This document shows, in pieces, positions 1 to 8,642 of a DNA stretch of 64,000 nucleotides. Both the position numbers and the translations under genes were made by a program. The notes below the pieces were generated by a model. It was not told the origin of the DNA and ran no database searches. It worked only from the letters and a program-made list of their open reading frames with translations. Each line of letters starts with the position of its first letter. The stretch's first letter is position 1. Source of the DNA: Mycobacterium sp. HUMS_12744610 (lineage in GTDB: Bacteria > Actinomycetota > Actinomycetes > Mycobacteriales > Mycobacteriaceae); contig NZ_JBGEDP010000002.1 in NCBI RefSeq assembly GCF_041206865.1, positions 124,001 through 188,000 of the forward strand. Reading direction: 5' to 3'.

Positions 1-276
1 TTCCCACGCTGGGTAAGCCCAGTCGTCCTCGTCGAACTCTTCGCGCTGCACACAGGTCAGGGTGAGCTGTTCGAGGCGTGGCGGGCTGCCTGGGACGTAT
101 CGGTAGACAGTCGCTGCGTCGGAGTCTGCATAACCGTAGTGATGTGCTTCGATATCGCGTGCGAGTCGTTCGGTGAGTTCGTCGACGTCGACCATGCGGG
201 CCGGGCTGTGTTCCGGATCGCCGTAGTCGTACACGAACCGCTCGCTTGTTCGGTCGATCGTTTCTGGGGTTGTCAT
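1..276 (-). CDS. Unknown small acidic protein, truncated by the window edge
   Basis: The frame opens at an ATG at 276 and stays open to base 1, so the C-terminus is missing. At least 92 codons read as an acidic, hydrophilic protein beginning MTTPETIDRTSERFVYDYGD. I recognise no domain. The start codon overlaps the stop of the upstream XRE/NlpC-like gene as ATGA, so the two are probably translationally coupled and transcribed together. The frame has the GC-rich third codon positions typical of this window. Function unknown. Confidence 0.6.
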   Translation of the reverse strand, partial: MTTPETIDRTSERFVYDYGDPEHSPARMVDVDELTERLARDIEAHHYGYADSDAATVYRYVPGSPPRLEQLTLTCVQREEFDEDDWAYPAWE

Positions 277-1526
277 GCTCCGCTATCTCCCTCGTCGGTT
301 TCTGCCATGTTGACGATCACTCGCCGTCGCGGACGAAACTCGTTCGCGCGCGATCGTTCTGGGCCGGTCCCGCCGCCCCAGACGTAGGGCATTCCCAGTG
401 CGCGCTCGGCGGCCTTCGCCACCTTCGCTAAGGTGTGTGCCTCTTGTTCAGATCGGCCGGTGCGATCACCATCGGTCGGCGATGAAGGCTCCGCGGCGCT
501 GGCGTGGCGGACGAATCCCTTGAATCCGGGATGGTCGACGACCTCACTTATCGGTATGTCCTGACCGTCGGTGCCAATGAGCCGTCCGGGCTCGGCGACC
601 AGGACCGCGTGGTCGTCGAAGATGCCGAGATCGCCCGCCTGGAGATCATCTGTCTCGACTGGCACAAACCTCGCAGGACTTGGCGTCATACCGCCGCCGC
701 GAGCCACGGCAATGGGCATGCGCTGCGGGCGCAGGGAATCTATGCGCTGCAGCGGCGAGCCCATGCGCTGCAACGGTGACATATCAAACGGGCTCAACAG
801 GCTCTGCTCGTACGCCCACGCGGACAGCCCGCTGTAGCCGCCGGCGACGTCGACTTCCGGTGGAAGGAGCCGGCCGTCACCCCGAAGCTTCCGCAACGCC
901 GCCTGGAGTACTTCACGTCCCGCATCCGGATCGAGGCTGTCAACCCGCAGCTGGTAGATCTCGCCCGTGTCACTCAATTCGAGGCCTTCAACGGCGCTCA
1001 CGCCGTCGCTACCGACGCGGGTTGGCACGCTGCCGTACAGCATCGACGATTCGGCGATCTTGTCTGCCCGGTGTGACCACGTCAGCGTGTGAACGCGTAC
1101 CGCTGGCGGTGGTTCAGCCGATTCGACGATGATGGGGCCCTCAACGAAGTCCGCGTCCGGGGTCACCGCGTCGGAGATCTCGACGAATTCCGTTGCCTTG
1201 TCGGCATTTGTGAACACCGCAACGGGTGCCGCCTCGCCCCGGTCGTACGCGCTGCCTTCGTTTCGAACGACAACGTGGACTGTTTGGTTCGCCAAGACGT
1301 CTTCCAGGCCTTCGATGTAGTCGGCGGTGTACAGCGCCGCGGTGAGCACCATCGAGTACGGCACTTCGAGCGTCTCAGCGATCCGGCGCAGTGTGGCCGG
1401 CGCCGGGAAGCTCGTACGCCAGCCGCGCACTGTCTGACGGTTGGTTCCCATTCGCTCCGCGAACGCGGTCAACGTCTCGCCGCGCTCGTTGATCAGCCGA
1501 TCGACCAGATCACCAAGGCTCTCCAT
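273..1526 (-). CDS. XRE-family HTH protein with C-terminal NlpC/P60-like sequence
   Basis: A 417-aa protein from ATG 1526; an in-frame ATG at 1553 lies inside the palindrome at 1549-1565, so I prefer the downstream start. Residues about 1-60 form an XRE helix-turn-helix (RMGTNRQTVRGWRTSFPAPA). The middle is of unknown fold. The C-terminal third has NlpC/P60-like pieces in permuted order: first the second half of the fold (LQAGDLGIFDDHAVLVAEPG, then GFKGFVRHA), then the opening of a domain (AERALGMPYVWGGGTGP) that stops before the catalytic Cys. The catalytic D-C-S-G is therefore absent. Similar pieces occur at 33668-34117 and 55779-56294. It may be a regulator fused to a peptidoglycan-binding remnant; this is inference. 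Confidence 0.6.
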   Translation of the reverse strand: MESLGDLVDRLINERGETLTAFAERMGTNRQTVRGWRTSFPAPATLRRIAETLEVPYSMVLTAALYTADYIEGLEDVLANQTVHVVVRNEGSAYDRGEAAPVAVFTNADKATEFVEISDAVTPDADFVEGPIIVESAEPPPAVRVHTLTWSHRADKIAESSMLYGSVPTRVGSDGVSAVEGLELSDTGEIYQLRVDSLDPDAGREVLQAALRKLRGDGRLLPPEVDVAGGYSGLSAWAYEQSLLSPFDMSPLQRMGSPLQRIDSLRPQRMPIAVARGGGMTPSPARFVPVETDDLQAGDLGIFDDHAVLVAEPGRLIGTDGQDIPISEVVDHPGFKGFVRHASAAEPSSPTDGDRTGRSEQEAHTLAKVAKAAERALGMPYVWGGGTGPERSRANEFRPRRRVIVNMAETDEGDSGA

Positions 1527-1548
1527 GGGAGTACCGTACCATCCGCCC

Positions 1549-1565
1549 GGCATGTATTACATACC
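1549..1565. promoter_or_regulatory. Imperfect 17-bp palindrome, candidate XRE operator
   Basis: The sequence GGCATGTATTACATACC is its own reverse complement apart from three positions, one of them the centre. It sits 23 bp upstream of the preferred start (1526) of the XRE/NlpC-like gene, as expected for an autoregulatory operator. No binding data. Confidence 0.4.
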
Positions 1566-1590
1566 GCTCCGGTCGGTGACGGCATCTAAT

Positions 1591-1783
1591 GCATGTCGCA
1601 TAGCGGTAGCGGCGTAAGGATGCCCAGGGGACAGTCAGCGCCGCAGCGGCCAGATCGCCTCCCGCCCGGACCCGCCGCCGCACCGACCTCAGGCCGGTCC
1701 GCTGGCGAACACGCGATCTTCCAAAGCCCGGTATTCCTCGGGTGTGGGGCATTTTTGATGTTCACGGAGGAAGTGGTCCAACC
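1591..1783. repeat. R2: intergenic plus gene-end sequence repeated in decayed form at 4463-4624
   Basis: This stretch spans the gap between the XRE/NlpC-like gene and the YbaB-like gene and the last codons of the latter. A clearly homologous but diverged copy, with an internal deletion of about 35-40 bp, lies at 4463-4624 in the same orientation. The best-kept core includes GGCGTAAGGATGCCCAG and GACAGTCAGCGCCGCAGCGG. Confidence 0.75.
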
Positions 1784-2507
1784 GGTCAGGTTTACGCACT
1801 TCAGCCTCATGGGCGGCCAGCGTCCAGAGCCGAAGGTCCATGCGGCGTTTGGCCCTTGCCAGCCCTGCAACGGCGACGATCTGGTCTGCCAACGACTCGT
1901 GGTCAACATCGGCCGAGGTGACAGTGACGTCCGTGAACCTTCCGAGCCCGGAGACCGAGACAGACACCGAGCCGGTTGGATCGACTACGGTGAACTGCCT
2001 CGCGGAGAAGCTCTGCTTCGCGTCGGGCTCTGCAACCACAGCGCTCCAGTTTGGAACACTCCACTCACCATCCCCTTGGCGCGAAGAGAGGCCGTTGGCC
2101 AGGGTCGCCGCGTCCATCGCGCGGCGCTGGCATTCGCCCAGGGCGTGGTAGCACTCGGCAATGGCCGCCATCGTCATGGCGCCGATCTGCTCCGGGGTAT
2201 GGCGGGCGATCACCGTGAACCACAGTCGCGTCAGTTCTCCCAAGCCATCGAGTTCGACTGTCAGATAGGGATTTTCTGGCGCCGAGCGCCGCACCCTCAT
2301 ACCGCGGAAGACAGCATTATCGACGTTCTCCAGCGCGACCGTCAGCTGCTCGGAGCGATGAAGAAACCGCGCAATCGCCAGAGAGTCTGATGACGGGGTC
2401 AGCGACAAGGCCTCCTTATAGCCCATGCCTGGATTCTTCCGTTGAAGCTCTCGCGCAGCGGATTTCCGCGCGTTATTGCGCCGCTTACGTTCGGGATTGG
2501 CGGCCAT
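1689..2507 (-). CDS. Double YbaB/EbfC-domain protein (EspL-like)
   Basis: A 272-aa protein from ATG 2507, or up to 327 aa if translation begins at GTG 2672. The N-terminus is basic (ERKRRNNARKSAARELQRKN). Two YbaB-like strand-turn-helix modules follow, near PYLTVELDGLGELTRLWF and GSVSVSVSGLGRFTDVTVTS, each followed by a helix rich in Ala. YbaB-fold proteins bind DNA, and in mycobacteria they include EspL-type partners of ESX secretion; which role applies here is not shown. A CCTCTTGAACTTCC promoter-like module lies at 2686-2722. The 3' end is duplicated as a decayed fragment near 4560-4640. Confidence 0.65.
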   Translation of the reverse strand: MAANPERKRRNNARKSAARELQRKNPGMGYKEALSLTPSSDSLAIARFLHRSEQLTVALENVDNAVFRGMRVRRSAPENPYLTVELDGLGELTRLWFTVIARHTPEQIGAMTMAAIAECYHALGECQRRAMDAATLANGLSSRQGDGEWSVPNWSAVVAEPDAKQSFSARQFTVVDPTGSVSVSVSGLGRFTDVTVTSADVDHESLADQIVAVAGLARAKRRMDLRLWTLAAHEAEVRKPDRLDHFLREHQKCPTPEEYRALEDRVFASGPA

Positions 2508-2685
2508 GACGGTACCTGCCTTCCTATCGAAGCATCGCAGTGTCGATGTAAGGCGATCCACGGTCACCACAACACCGCTGAGCCAATAGGGCGGGTCGCC
2601 CGCGTCGCCCAAAGGGCGTTGCCCCGATCCATCGAAGCCGTGGACTCCGAACGAGGACCGCCGCACAGGCACGACGGTTACAGCG

Positions 2686-2722
2686 ATGATTACTGGCCAC
2701 CGCGGGAAGTTCAAGAGGACCG
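2686..2722 (-). promoter_or_regulatory. Copy 1 of the shared CCTCTTGAA promoter module
   Basis: On the minus strand the order is CGGTCCTC, TTGAAC (2714-2709), a 17-bp spacer, then AATCAT (2691-2686). Unlike the four canonical copies, no start codon follows at 7 nt; the first in-frame start, GTG 2672, is 13 nt below the -10. It lies upstream of the YbaB-like gene. Confidence 0.55.
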
Positions 2723-2839
2723 GATAGCCGGTTGATTCCATCGCCAGCTGCCCCGCGCGAGAGAGTCGCAAGAGGCGTGAATCCAAACTTGGGGCGTTAC
2801 CCTTGCAGGGTCTGGCCCGCAACCGGGAAGCGTGGTGGC

Positions 2840-3074
2840 ATGGGTGAACTGATCCGCACGGACAACCACGGCCGCGTCATACTGGCCGGCCACCCGGACT
2901 TGACCTATTTCCTGCACGAGGAACCTGACGGCGTGTTGGTGCTGGAACCGGTCATAGTCATGTCGGGCGCGCAGGCAGCCTACTTCGCGCTCCCGACTGG
3001 CGACCTGCGCTCGCATCGACGAGTTCTTCGACGACCCGTCCACCGCGGTGAAGCGCACCTATCGGCGGCGGTAA
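2840..3074 (+). pseudogene. Frameshifted antitoxin-like gene
   Basis: From ATG 2840 the first frame reads MGELIRTDNHGRVILAGHPD and on to LEPVIVMSGAQAAYFALP. After about 3012 the family-like continuation (IDEFFDDPSTAVKRTYRRR, then TAA at 3072) is in another frame. A one-base indel near CTGCGCTCGC explains this. The pattern of a VIVMSxAxA segment followed by an acidic-then-basic tail is common in small antitoxins beside PIN or MazF toxins, but no toxin partner follows directly. It is either a decayed orphan or a sequencing indel. Confidence 0.5.
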
Positions 3075-3201
3075 CCGTGCCCGTCGAGTCCGCAGACGAC
3101 AACCTCGAAGCCCTCCACCGCCCGTACGCCACTCATATTCGACCAACCCAGGCGCCCGACCGCTACAGGCGCGCGCGTCCTCTAGTGGCCGATTGCCCAC
3201 C

Positions 3202-3222
3202 GTTACATGTAACATAGCGCGT
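3202..3222 (+). promoter_or_regulatory. Palindrome and leaderless-type -10 before DUF3018-mazF
   Basis: GTTACATGTAAC (3202-3213) is a perfect 12-bp palindrome. It overlaps a -10-like TAACAT (3210-3215), which is followed after exactly 7 nt by ATG 3223. This fits a leaderless transcript repressed by the antitoxin-toxin complex. No good -35 is visible. Confidence 0.5.
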
Positions 3223-3450
3223 ATGGTCAACCGCGACGTCGGCAAGCGAGTCGCCGATCACCGAAACCGACTCCGCGAGCAAGGACTGCGCCCCATCCAG
3301 ATCTGGGTGCCAGACACCCGCGCACCAGGATTCGCCGAAGAAGCACACCGCCAGGCAGCCCGAGTTGCCACCGCAGACGATGCAGCAGAAGATCAGGCTT
3401 GGGTCGACGACATCTCGCAATTCAACGACGACGACTTCGACACCCAGTGA
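3223..3450 (+). CDS. DUF3018-family antitoxin
   Basis: A 75-aa protein. The N-terminus (MVNRDVGKRVADHRNRLREQ) followed by GLRPIQIWVPDTRAPGFAEE is typical of DUF3018 proteins, which accompany MazF toxins in actinobacteria. The C-terminus is strongly acidic (WVDDISQFNDDDFDTQ), fitting a toxin-binding tail. ATG 3223 is chosen because the N-terminal basic segment begins there and a -10 lies 7 nt upstream. Its TGA overlaps the toxin's GTG, a coupled antitoxin-toxin order. Confidence 0.8.
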   Translation: MVNRDVGKRVADHRNRLREQGLRPIQIWVPDTRAPGFAEEAHRQAARVATADDAAEDQAWVDDISQFNDDDFDTQ

Positions 3451-3773
3451 GACGCGGAGAACTCTGGACCGCATCAGGACGTGACTACGCAGGCAAGCCG
3501 CGCCCAGTCCTCATCATCCAAGACGATCGATTCGACGCCACAGACTCCATCACCTTCTGCCCGCTCACCACTGCCATCACCAACACCCCACTGCTACGAA
3601 TACCCCTGCAGCCCAACGCTACTAACGGGTTGACAACACCCAGCCAAGTCATGATTGACAAGATCACCACAGCCCCCAGATCCAAGCTCGGACAACGCAT
3701 CGGCAAAGCCTCGACGACAGAGATACTCCAGATTGAACGCGCACTACTGGTGTTCCTCGGCATGGCAGGCTGA
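3447..3773 (+). CDS. MazF/PemK-family endoribonuclease toxin
   Basis: A 108-aa protein starting at GTG 3447, overlapping the antitoxin stop as GTGA. VRRGELWTASG, AGKPRPVLIIQDDRF and the C-terminal ERALLVFLGMAG match the MazF fold: N-terminal RGEVW-like strand, RPVLIIQ strand and terminal helix. MazF enzymes cut RNA at short sequences; the specificity here cannot be read from sequence. Partner is the DUF3018 protein. A third gene follows 3 nt later. Confidence 0.85.
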   Translation: MRRGELWTASGRDYAGKPRPVLIIQDDRFDATDSITFCPLTTAITNTPLLRIPLQPNATNGLTTPSQVMIDKITTAPRSKLGQRIGKASTTEILQIERALLVFLGMAG

Positions 3774-3776
3774 CCC

Positions 3777-4247
3777 ATGATCGCCTACGAGATCCGCACC
3801 CTAGGCTCGCTGCCGTGGCCCGCAGGCCTCGGCAAGAACCTCGAATACCCCGGCCTCGAATACCGACTCAGCCGACTCCTGGGCATCAGCTGGCGCGACC
3901 CAGACGTCAACCGCCACGCCTTCGAAACCAACGCCGAGTACCGCGCCATCCTCGAATGCGCGTTCGCCGACGCACCATGGCGCGCAGGGCTTTTCGACGC
4001 AGTCATGACGGCAACAGAACTTGCGCGGCGATCTCCACTACTCGGAACGAAGACCAGCGACCCGACAGCATGGTCGACATGGACACGTGAGCTCGATTCG
4101 CTCGACTTCGACACCCAGAGTTGGCTACGGCACCCGGCCAAGTTCGCCCACAACCGCTTCACTGACGGCCGCCACCGCATCACATGTCTCCGACTACATC
4201 ACCCGCCCAGCCTGCCAGTGCTTGTAAAGATCAACTACGCACACTGA
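3777..4247 (+). CDS. Unknown protein downstream of mazF
   Basis: A 156-aa protein beginning 3 nt after the MazF stop, so probably in the same operon. It has no membrane segment. The C-terminal third has a basic motif RFTDGRHRITCLRLHHP, which resembles the DGRHR-type motif of ParB-like or plasmid-borne proteins, and a hydrophobic end (LPVLVKINYAH). I do not assign a function. The frame has good codon usage throughout and the start ATG 3777 is the only reasonable one. Confidence 0.55.
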   Translation: MIAYEIRTLGSLPWPAGLGKNLEYPGLEYRLSRLLGISWRDPDVNRHAFETNAEYRAILECAFADAPWRAGLFDAVMTATELARRSPLLGTKTSDPTAWSTWTRELDSLDFDTQSWLRHPAKFAHNRFTDGRHRITCLRLHHPPSLPVLVKINYAH

Positions 4248-4295
4248 GCTGCGAGCTACACAGCACCGAACAGCGCGCAGGGTTGCGGCCCGTGT

Positions 4296-4453
4296 TATGC
4301 GCCGGCGGCAACAACGATCGGTGGGGGCAGGATCGGCTGCGTCGCCATCAACACCGCGTACTGGATATCAGCCATCACCGTCCGCGACGGACTCCCCAAA
4401 CTGAGCAGCAGCGCTTCCCAACCACGCAGAGCCATCTCCATGCCAGTGTGGAC
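4296..4453. repeat. R1: detached copy of the 3' end of the ESX-associated gene
   Basis: These 158 bp match 25854-26011 in direct orientation with about 8 mismatches (about 95% identity). In the parent copy the segment encodes the last 50 or so residues of the DUF5632-like protein. Here it has no upstream coding sequence, so it is a remnant. Confidence 0.9.
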
Positions 4454-4462
4454 ACATCTACC

Positions 4463-4668
4463 GCATGTCGGATAGTGGTCACGGCGTAAGGATGCCCAGA
4501 GACAGTCAGCGCCGCAGCGGCCGAAGGGCCGCCCGCCCGGGCCCGCCGCCGCACCGACCTCAAGGCCGATCCGCTGGCGGATGTGGGCCATTCTTGGCGT
4601 TCACGGAGGAAGTGGTCCGACCGATTAGCGATCGATTACTGGCCGCCGCCGGAAGTTCAAGAGGACTG
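4463..4668. repeat. R2 copy: intergenic, YbaB 3' end and promoter fragments, no gene
   Basis: The stretch from 4248 to 4799 has no gene. After the R1 fragment come a diverged copy of 1591-1707, a shortened copy of the YbaB-like gene end (near 4583-4624, cognate to 1743-1783), and a copy of the promoter module (4632-4668, TTGAAC at 4660-4655 with a degraded -10 AATCGA). Almost the whole YbaB gene is missing between the last two. From 4669 to 4799 I see nothing recognisable except the ribosome-binding region of the next gene. Confidence 0.75.
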
Positions 4669-4799
4669 GACCCGGTGGCACGCTCACCCATCTTCCAGGC
4701 CACGAAATACCGGCTCAACCAGCCCGACCAGTGTTGGATAACTGATAGTCCACCGGAACCGCCGCCACGGCGCGGCACAAGCAATATGCGAGGGAATCT

Positions 4800-5920
4800 G
4801 TGCCTGGCCAATGGCTCATCGACGCGACCGCGGCCATGGGTGACACGTGCAAGAGGAAGCTCTCCGGCCCCGGAGAACCCGAAGCGGCCATCCGTGCACC
4901 GATCGAGGAACTCCTCGCCGCCGCCGGCCAACACCTGTCCCTAACCGTCGTCCCTCACGACGAAGTCCGCGACAACGACCGCGGAGTGCGCCCCGACTAC
5001 GCCATTAGCGTCAACGGCGCGATCACCGGTTATGTCGAAATCAAGAAACCAGGCGCGAACCTCGATCCCGAATCGTTCACCGGACACAACCTCAATCAAT
5101 GGCAGCGCCAACGTGACCTGCCCAACCTCGTCTACACCAACGGCACCGAATGGCGCCTCTACCGCGACAACGAACAAGTCGGCGACCCCGTCCACCTCAC
5201 AGGAGGCACCCTGCGCGCCGCCGGCAACAAGCTGTCCTGCGGCGACAACTTCGAACAGCTCCTCACCGACTTCCTGCGGTGGAAGCCCGCACCGATCACC
5301 GGCGTCATCGCCCTCGTCAGAGCAATCGCACCACTGTGCCGCCTACTGCGCGGCGAGGTCATCGACCAGCTCGCCGACGAGAAGCACGCGATCGCCGCGG
5401 GCGCCCCTGAAAGCGAACAACCCTTCCACGGCCTCGCGCGAGACTGGCGCGCCCTGCTCTTCCCGACCGCCACCGACGACGTCTTCGCAGACGGCTACGC
5501 CCAGGCCGTCACCTTCGCCCTGCTCCTGGCCCGCACCGAAAACATCGACCTGGAGAACGCCGGCGGCCTGCACAACGTAGGCGCCAAGCTCGCCGGCCAA
5601 CACTCACTCATGTCCCGCGCCCTGCAACTGCTCACCGACTACGTCGCAGCAGACTTCAAAGTCACCCTCGACCTACTCGTGCGCGTAATCGGCGCAGTCG
5701 ACTGGCCGAAAGTCCGCTCCGGAAATCGCGACACCTACCTGCACCTGTACGAACGATTTCTTGAGGAGTACGACCCGGACCTGCGCCGACTATCCGGCTC
5801 CTACTACACACCCCACCAGGTGATCGAGCAGATGGTCCGCCTCGCCGAAGACGTGCTCATCCAACGCCTCGACCGCCCCAACGGATTCGCCGACCCCACG
5901 GTGGTCCTCGCGGATCCGGC
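4800..5920 (+). pseudogene. Type ISP restriction-modification enzyme, 5' half
   Basis: From GTG 4800 (a GAGGG sits just upstream; ATG 4836 is an alternative), 373 codons encode the N-terminal half. GVRPDYAISVNGAITGYVEI followed by KKPG is a PD-(D/E)XK nuclease core (D and E-x-K). A helical coupler follows, with SGSYYTPHQVIEQMVRLAED before the methyltransferase. The reading frame breaks inside motif I after VVLADPA. The next 28 codons to the TAG near 6005 belong to the inserted element. The missing half continues at 23622. As it stands the gene cannot make a methyltransferase. Confidence 0.85.
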
Positions 5921-5947
5921 GGTTATGCGAAATTTCTATGTCTCACG
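5921..5947 (+). other. Left end of the transposon
   Basis: Begins GGTTATGCG directly after the gene fragment ending GATCCGGC. TGTCTCACG follows at 5939-5947, 11 bp inside GTTATG. The same two words occur inverted at the right end with 15 bp between them. They are the best candidates for recombinase-binding sites. Confidence 0.65.
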
Positions 5948-6035
5948 AGACACTGTGCACCGTGAACGGTTGAGCTCCCGGCAAGCTGCATCTACGTTCG
6001 CTTGACGCACGCAGCGTTTCACGGTAACCACAGTG

Positions 6036-8627
6036 TTACTCGGTCGCCTCTAGGTACTGCTTGCGCGCATCCTGCAGTTCCTTCCAATGAGTTTCAAGAC
6101 TGGACAGGCTCGGACCGACTCCAAGGGTCGGTAGTGGTTGGGAATGCGCCTCGGTGTATCGGCAGGCGTCCTCGAATATGCGGGTCACAACCTCGGAGGC
6201 GGCCGGCAGTGCGCCTACCTTGATCTCGCGGAGCGTCGTCATTCGGATGTTGGGCTGTAGCCGCTGCGATACGCCCTTCAGCAGCTCCGTTTCCGTGAAC
6301 ACTTCACACCACGACCTGATCCAGCTATAACCCTCGCGGACCAACGCTGCGCGTGCTTCGCCATCCACAGCGCGGGCGGCCTCGATCGTTTTGTTGATGT
6401 GAGATCTAAGGTTTCCGAGTGAATCCCAGCGCGGGCCAGACGCTCTCGTGACCTTGCCCTTCCCGTCCTCATCAGTCACGTGAAAGTAGGCACATCGCTT
6501 CGACGTTTCGAAGAGAGACAACAACGTGGCCGCAAAGAAGACATCGTGCGTAAAGACGATCACCTGATTGTGTTCGGCAAGGCTCGCCATCCGGCGGGCA
6601 ACCTCGTTAATGCGCCTATGGTCCAGGCTGGAGACAGGATCATCGAAGATGACCGGTGCTGTGATCCCCGCCAGGCGAGCCTCAGCAAGGAAATCGGCAA
6701 GCGCCAGTACCTTTTGTTCTCCCTCAGACAGAACCTTGGAAGGCTTGTGCTGACCCGCCAGGGTCTTGCGACGTTGCGCTCGCCCTTGCCGGCCGACGAA
6801 CTCAACCTGGAGCCCAGGTGCCCGCAGTGCGTCGCATTCCTCAGCGAAGAGCTTGTCGAAGCTCTGGTTGATGAGCTGGTCGCTCGCAGCCTTTGCGAGC
6901 TCCGTCACCGACCGACCCAAAGAGGAGAACTTGCCGGCCAAGACACGCAGTTTGTCCGACTCCTTTGCCCGTTCTACCTGGGCCTGAATCGTTGTCCAGG
7001 ACTTCGTCAGCTCCGCGGCCGCCGTCAGCTCCGCTAACTCAAGTGTCTTCTCGCGAAGAGCATCGGCGCGGTTCTCCGCCTGTGTCTTCAGATCCGCGAT
7101 CTCTGCCTCAACGGATGCGTGTGCCGCCGACACGTCAGAGCTGAGGGCCGACAGACCCTCCATGCTGGAGGTGTCTATGGGGCCTAACGCTCGAATCGCT
7201 TCCGCCGCAGCAATAGCGGCGTCTCTGATGCCGGATAGTGCCGTGTCGTATGACGGCTGGCCGGCTCCAGTCCCGTGATCATCTATGAACGCGTTGATCT
7301 CGTTGAGTTGGATCGCCAGGATCGGTGCCGTCGCACTTTTGATGCTCTGTTCCACAGAGGCGATGTCGGAGCTGATCTTGTCGGTGAGGTACTCACCGTA
7401 CTTTGAGACAAGGGCCTTGGCTGGATCCGCCAACGGCTGGCGGCAGTAGAGGCAGCGCTCCGCATCGTGCACGCCAAGCGATTCCAGGTGCATCCTGTAC
7501 CGTTCGCCGCTTGAAACGAACGCATCCCAGGTGTCTTCGGGGGCTGCCGGGAGATCGGCAGCTGCGAAGAGGTCGGTGCGGAAGCTGCGATAATCGGCTC
7601 GGAGCTCGCCGAGTTGCTGGATCTGCGCATTGAGCTCTTCAACGTTTAGTGAGCCGAGCGTGGTGATAGCAAGCACTGCTTGCCGCAACACTCGCTCGTC
7701 TCTCTGTCGCTCTGTGATCTGAGCGGTGATGGTGTCGGCTTCAAGCGCGGCGACTGCTCGGCGCAGGACATCGATCCGCTGGTCCACGTCAGCGCCTCTG
7801 TCGGCCAGCGCGTTGAGTTCGGCGAGGTCCGTAGACGCGCCGAGTGTTTCCACGAGCGGATAGATTGCCGAATCTCGCGGAAAACGATTCAGCAGTGTGG
7901 TTGAGCCAGACGACAGGTTCACGACGGCCTGGTTTATGCGCTCCTGCACGCCTTTGATGGCTGTGTTCACATGATTGAACAGGGCAAGGACAGTCGGGAC
8001 ATACACGTATTCCAGATCGTCGTCCACGTGGAAGTGCACCGCGGGACTGTCGAAGATCGACATCCGTGTGAAGGGCGCTTGTCCGTGCTCACCAGTCCAC
8101 GCAAACTCCTTGACTTCAGGTCCGACCGTGTACTCAACTTTCGCCGAAGTCGGTGCAACTTCGGTCACGGTGATATCGCTGAGGATTGCATCCGCAGTGC
8201 GACTTCCTGCGAGCGCCTTGAAGATTCGTGCGTAACCAGTCTTCCCAGTGCCGTTCTCGCCAAACAAGATGGTCATTCCGGCATGCGGCTCGATCACAGA
8301 ACCCGTCACGATCGCGTTGACGCCGGTTACCTCAGAAAGTCTGGTGATGGCAAGCGGGAGTTCAGCGTCCTCTTCCGACACCTCCGCTGTAAGGCCAGGC
8401 TCCGTTGGAAGGGTTCGTTCATCAAGTCCTTTCTCTTGTCGAAAGAGCGAGTACACATCGTCGATGTCGTCGCTTGACAGGGCTCGACCAGTGCCCAGTA
8501 CACGTCGGACGATTGAGCGGACCCATTCATCCTGCTCATTCGCCCACGTCGCGAGAGTCTCACGCGGGTCGGGAGGGCGCGGCCCCTCGACGTCGACAGC
8601 CTGTGATTCCAGCCCCTCGTCCTTCAC
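6036..8627 (-). CDS. Zinc-hook AAA/ABC-type ATPase (RloC/PrrC-like architecture)
   Basis: An 863-aa protein from GTG 8627. Walker A GENGTGKTG lies near residue 124, a coiled coil spans about 280-590, and a CxxC hook (ERCLYCRQPL) sits near 392 in its middle. The ABC signature LSEGEQKVLALADF is near 633, Walker B VIFDDPVSSLD near 659, and the switch His in VIVFTHD near 694. This order is that of SMC-like AAA_13 ATPases including the anticodon nuclease RloC. The C-terminal 110 residues contain RSWCE (R771, E775) and H828. PrrC/RloC use an Arg-Glu-His triad with Arg and Glu four residues apart, but the His spacing here is longer, so nuclease activity is only a hypothesis. It is the last gene of the cargo operon. 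Confidence 0.75.
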   Translation of the reverse strand: MKDEGLESQAVDVEGPRPPDPRETLATWANEQDEWVRSIVRRVLGTGRALSSDDIDDVYSLFRQEKGLDERTLPTEPGLTAEVSEEDAELPLAITRLSEVTGVNAIVTGSVIEPHAGMTILFGENGTGKTGYARIFKALAGSRTADAILSDITVTEVAPTSAKVEYTVGPEVKEFAWTGEHGQAPFTRMSIFDSPAVHFHVDDDLEYVYVPTVLALFNHVNTAIKGVQERINQAVVNLSSGSTTLLNRFPRDSAIYPLVETLGASTDLAELNALADRGADVDQRIDVLRRAVAALEADTITAQITERQRDERVLRQAVLAITTLGSLNVEELNAQIQQLGELRADYRSFRTDLFAAADLPAAPEDTWDAFVSSGERYRMHLESLGVHDAERCLYCRQPLADPAKALVSKYGEYLTDKISSDIASVEQSIKSATAPILAIQLNEINAFIDDHGTGAGQPSYDTALSGIRDAAIAAAEAIRALGPIDTSSMEGLSALSSDVSAAHASVEAEIADLKTQAENRADALREKTLELAELTAAAELTKSWTTIQAQVERAKESDKLRVLAGKFSSLGRSVTELAKAASDQLINQSFDKLFAEECDALRAPGLQVEFVGRQGRAQRRKTLAGQHKPSKVLSEGEQKVLALADFLAEARLAGITAPVIFDDPVSSLDHRRINEVARRMASLAEHNQVIVFTHDVFFAATLLSLFETSKRCAYFHVTDEDGKGKVTRASGPRWDSLGNLRSHINKTIEAARAVDGEARAALVREGYSWIRSWCEVFTETELLKGVSQRLQPNIRMTTLREIKVGALPAASEVVTRIFEDACRYTEAHSQPLPTLGVGPSLSSLETHWKELQDARKQYLEATE

Positions 8628-8642
8628 GTGACTCCCCCCGGC

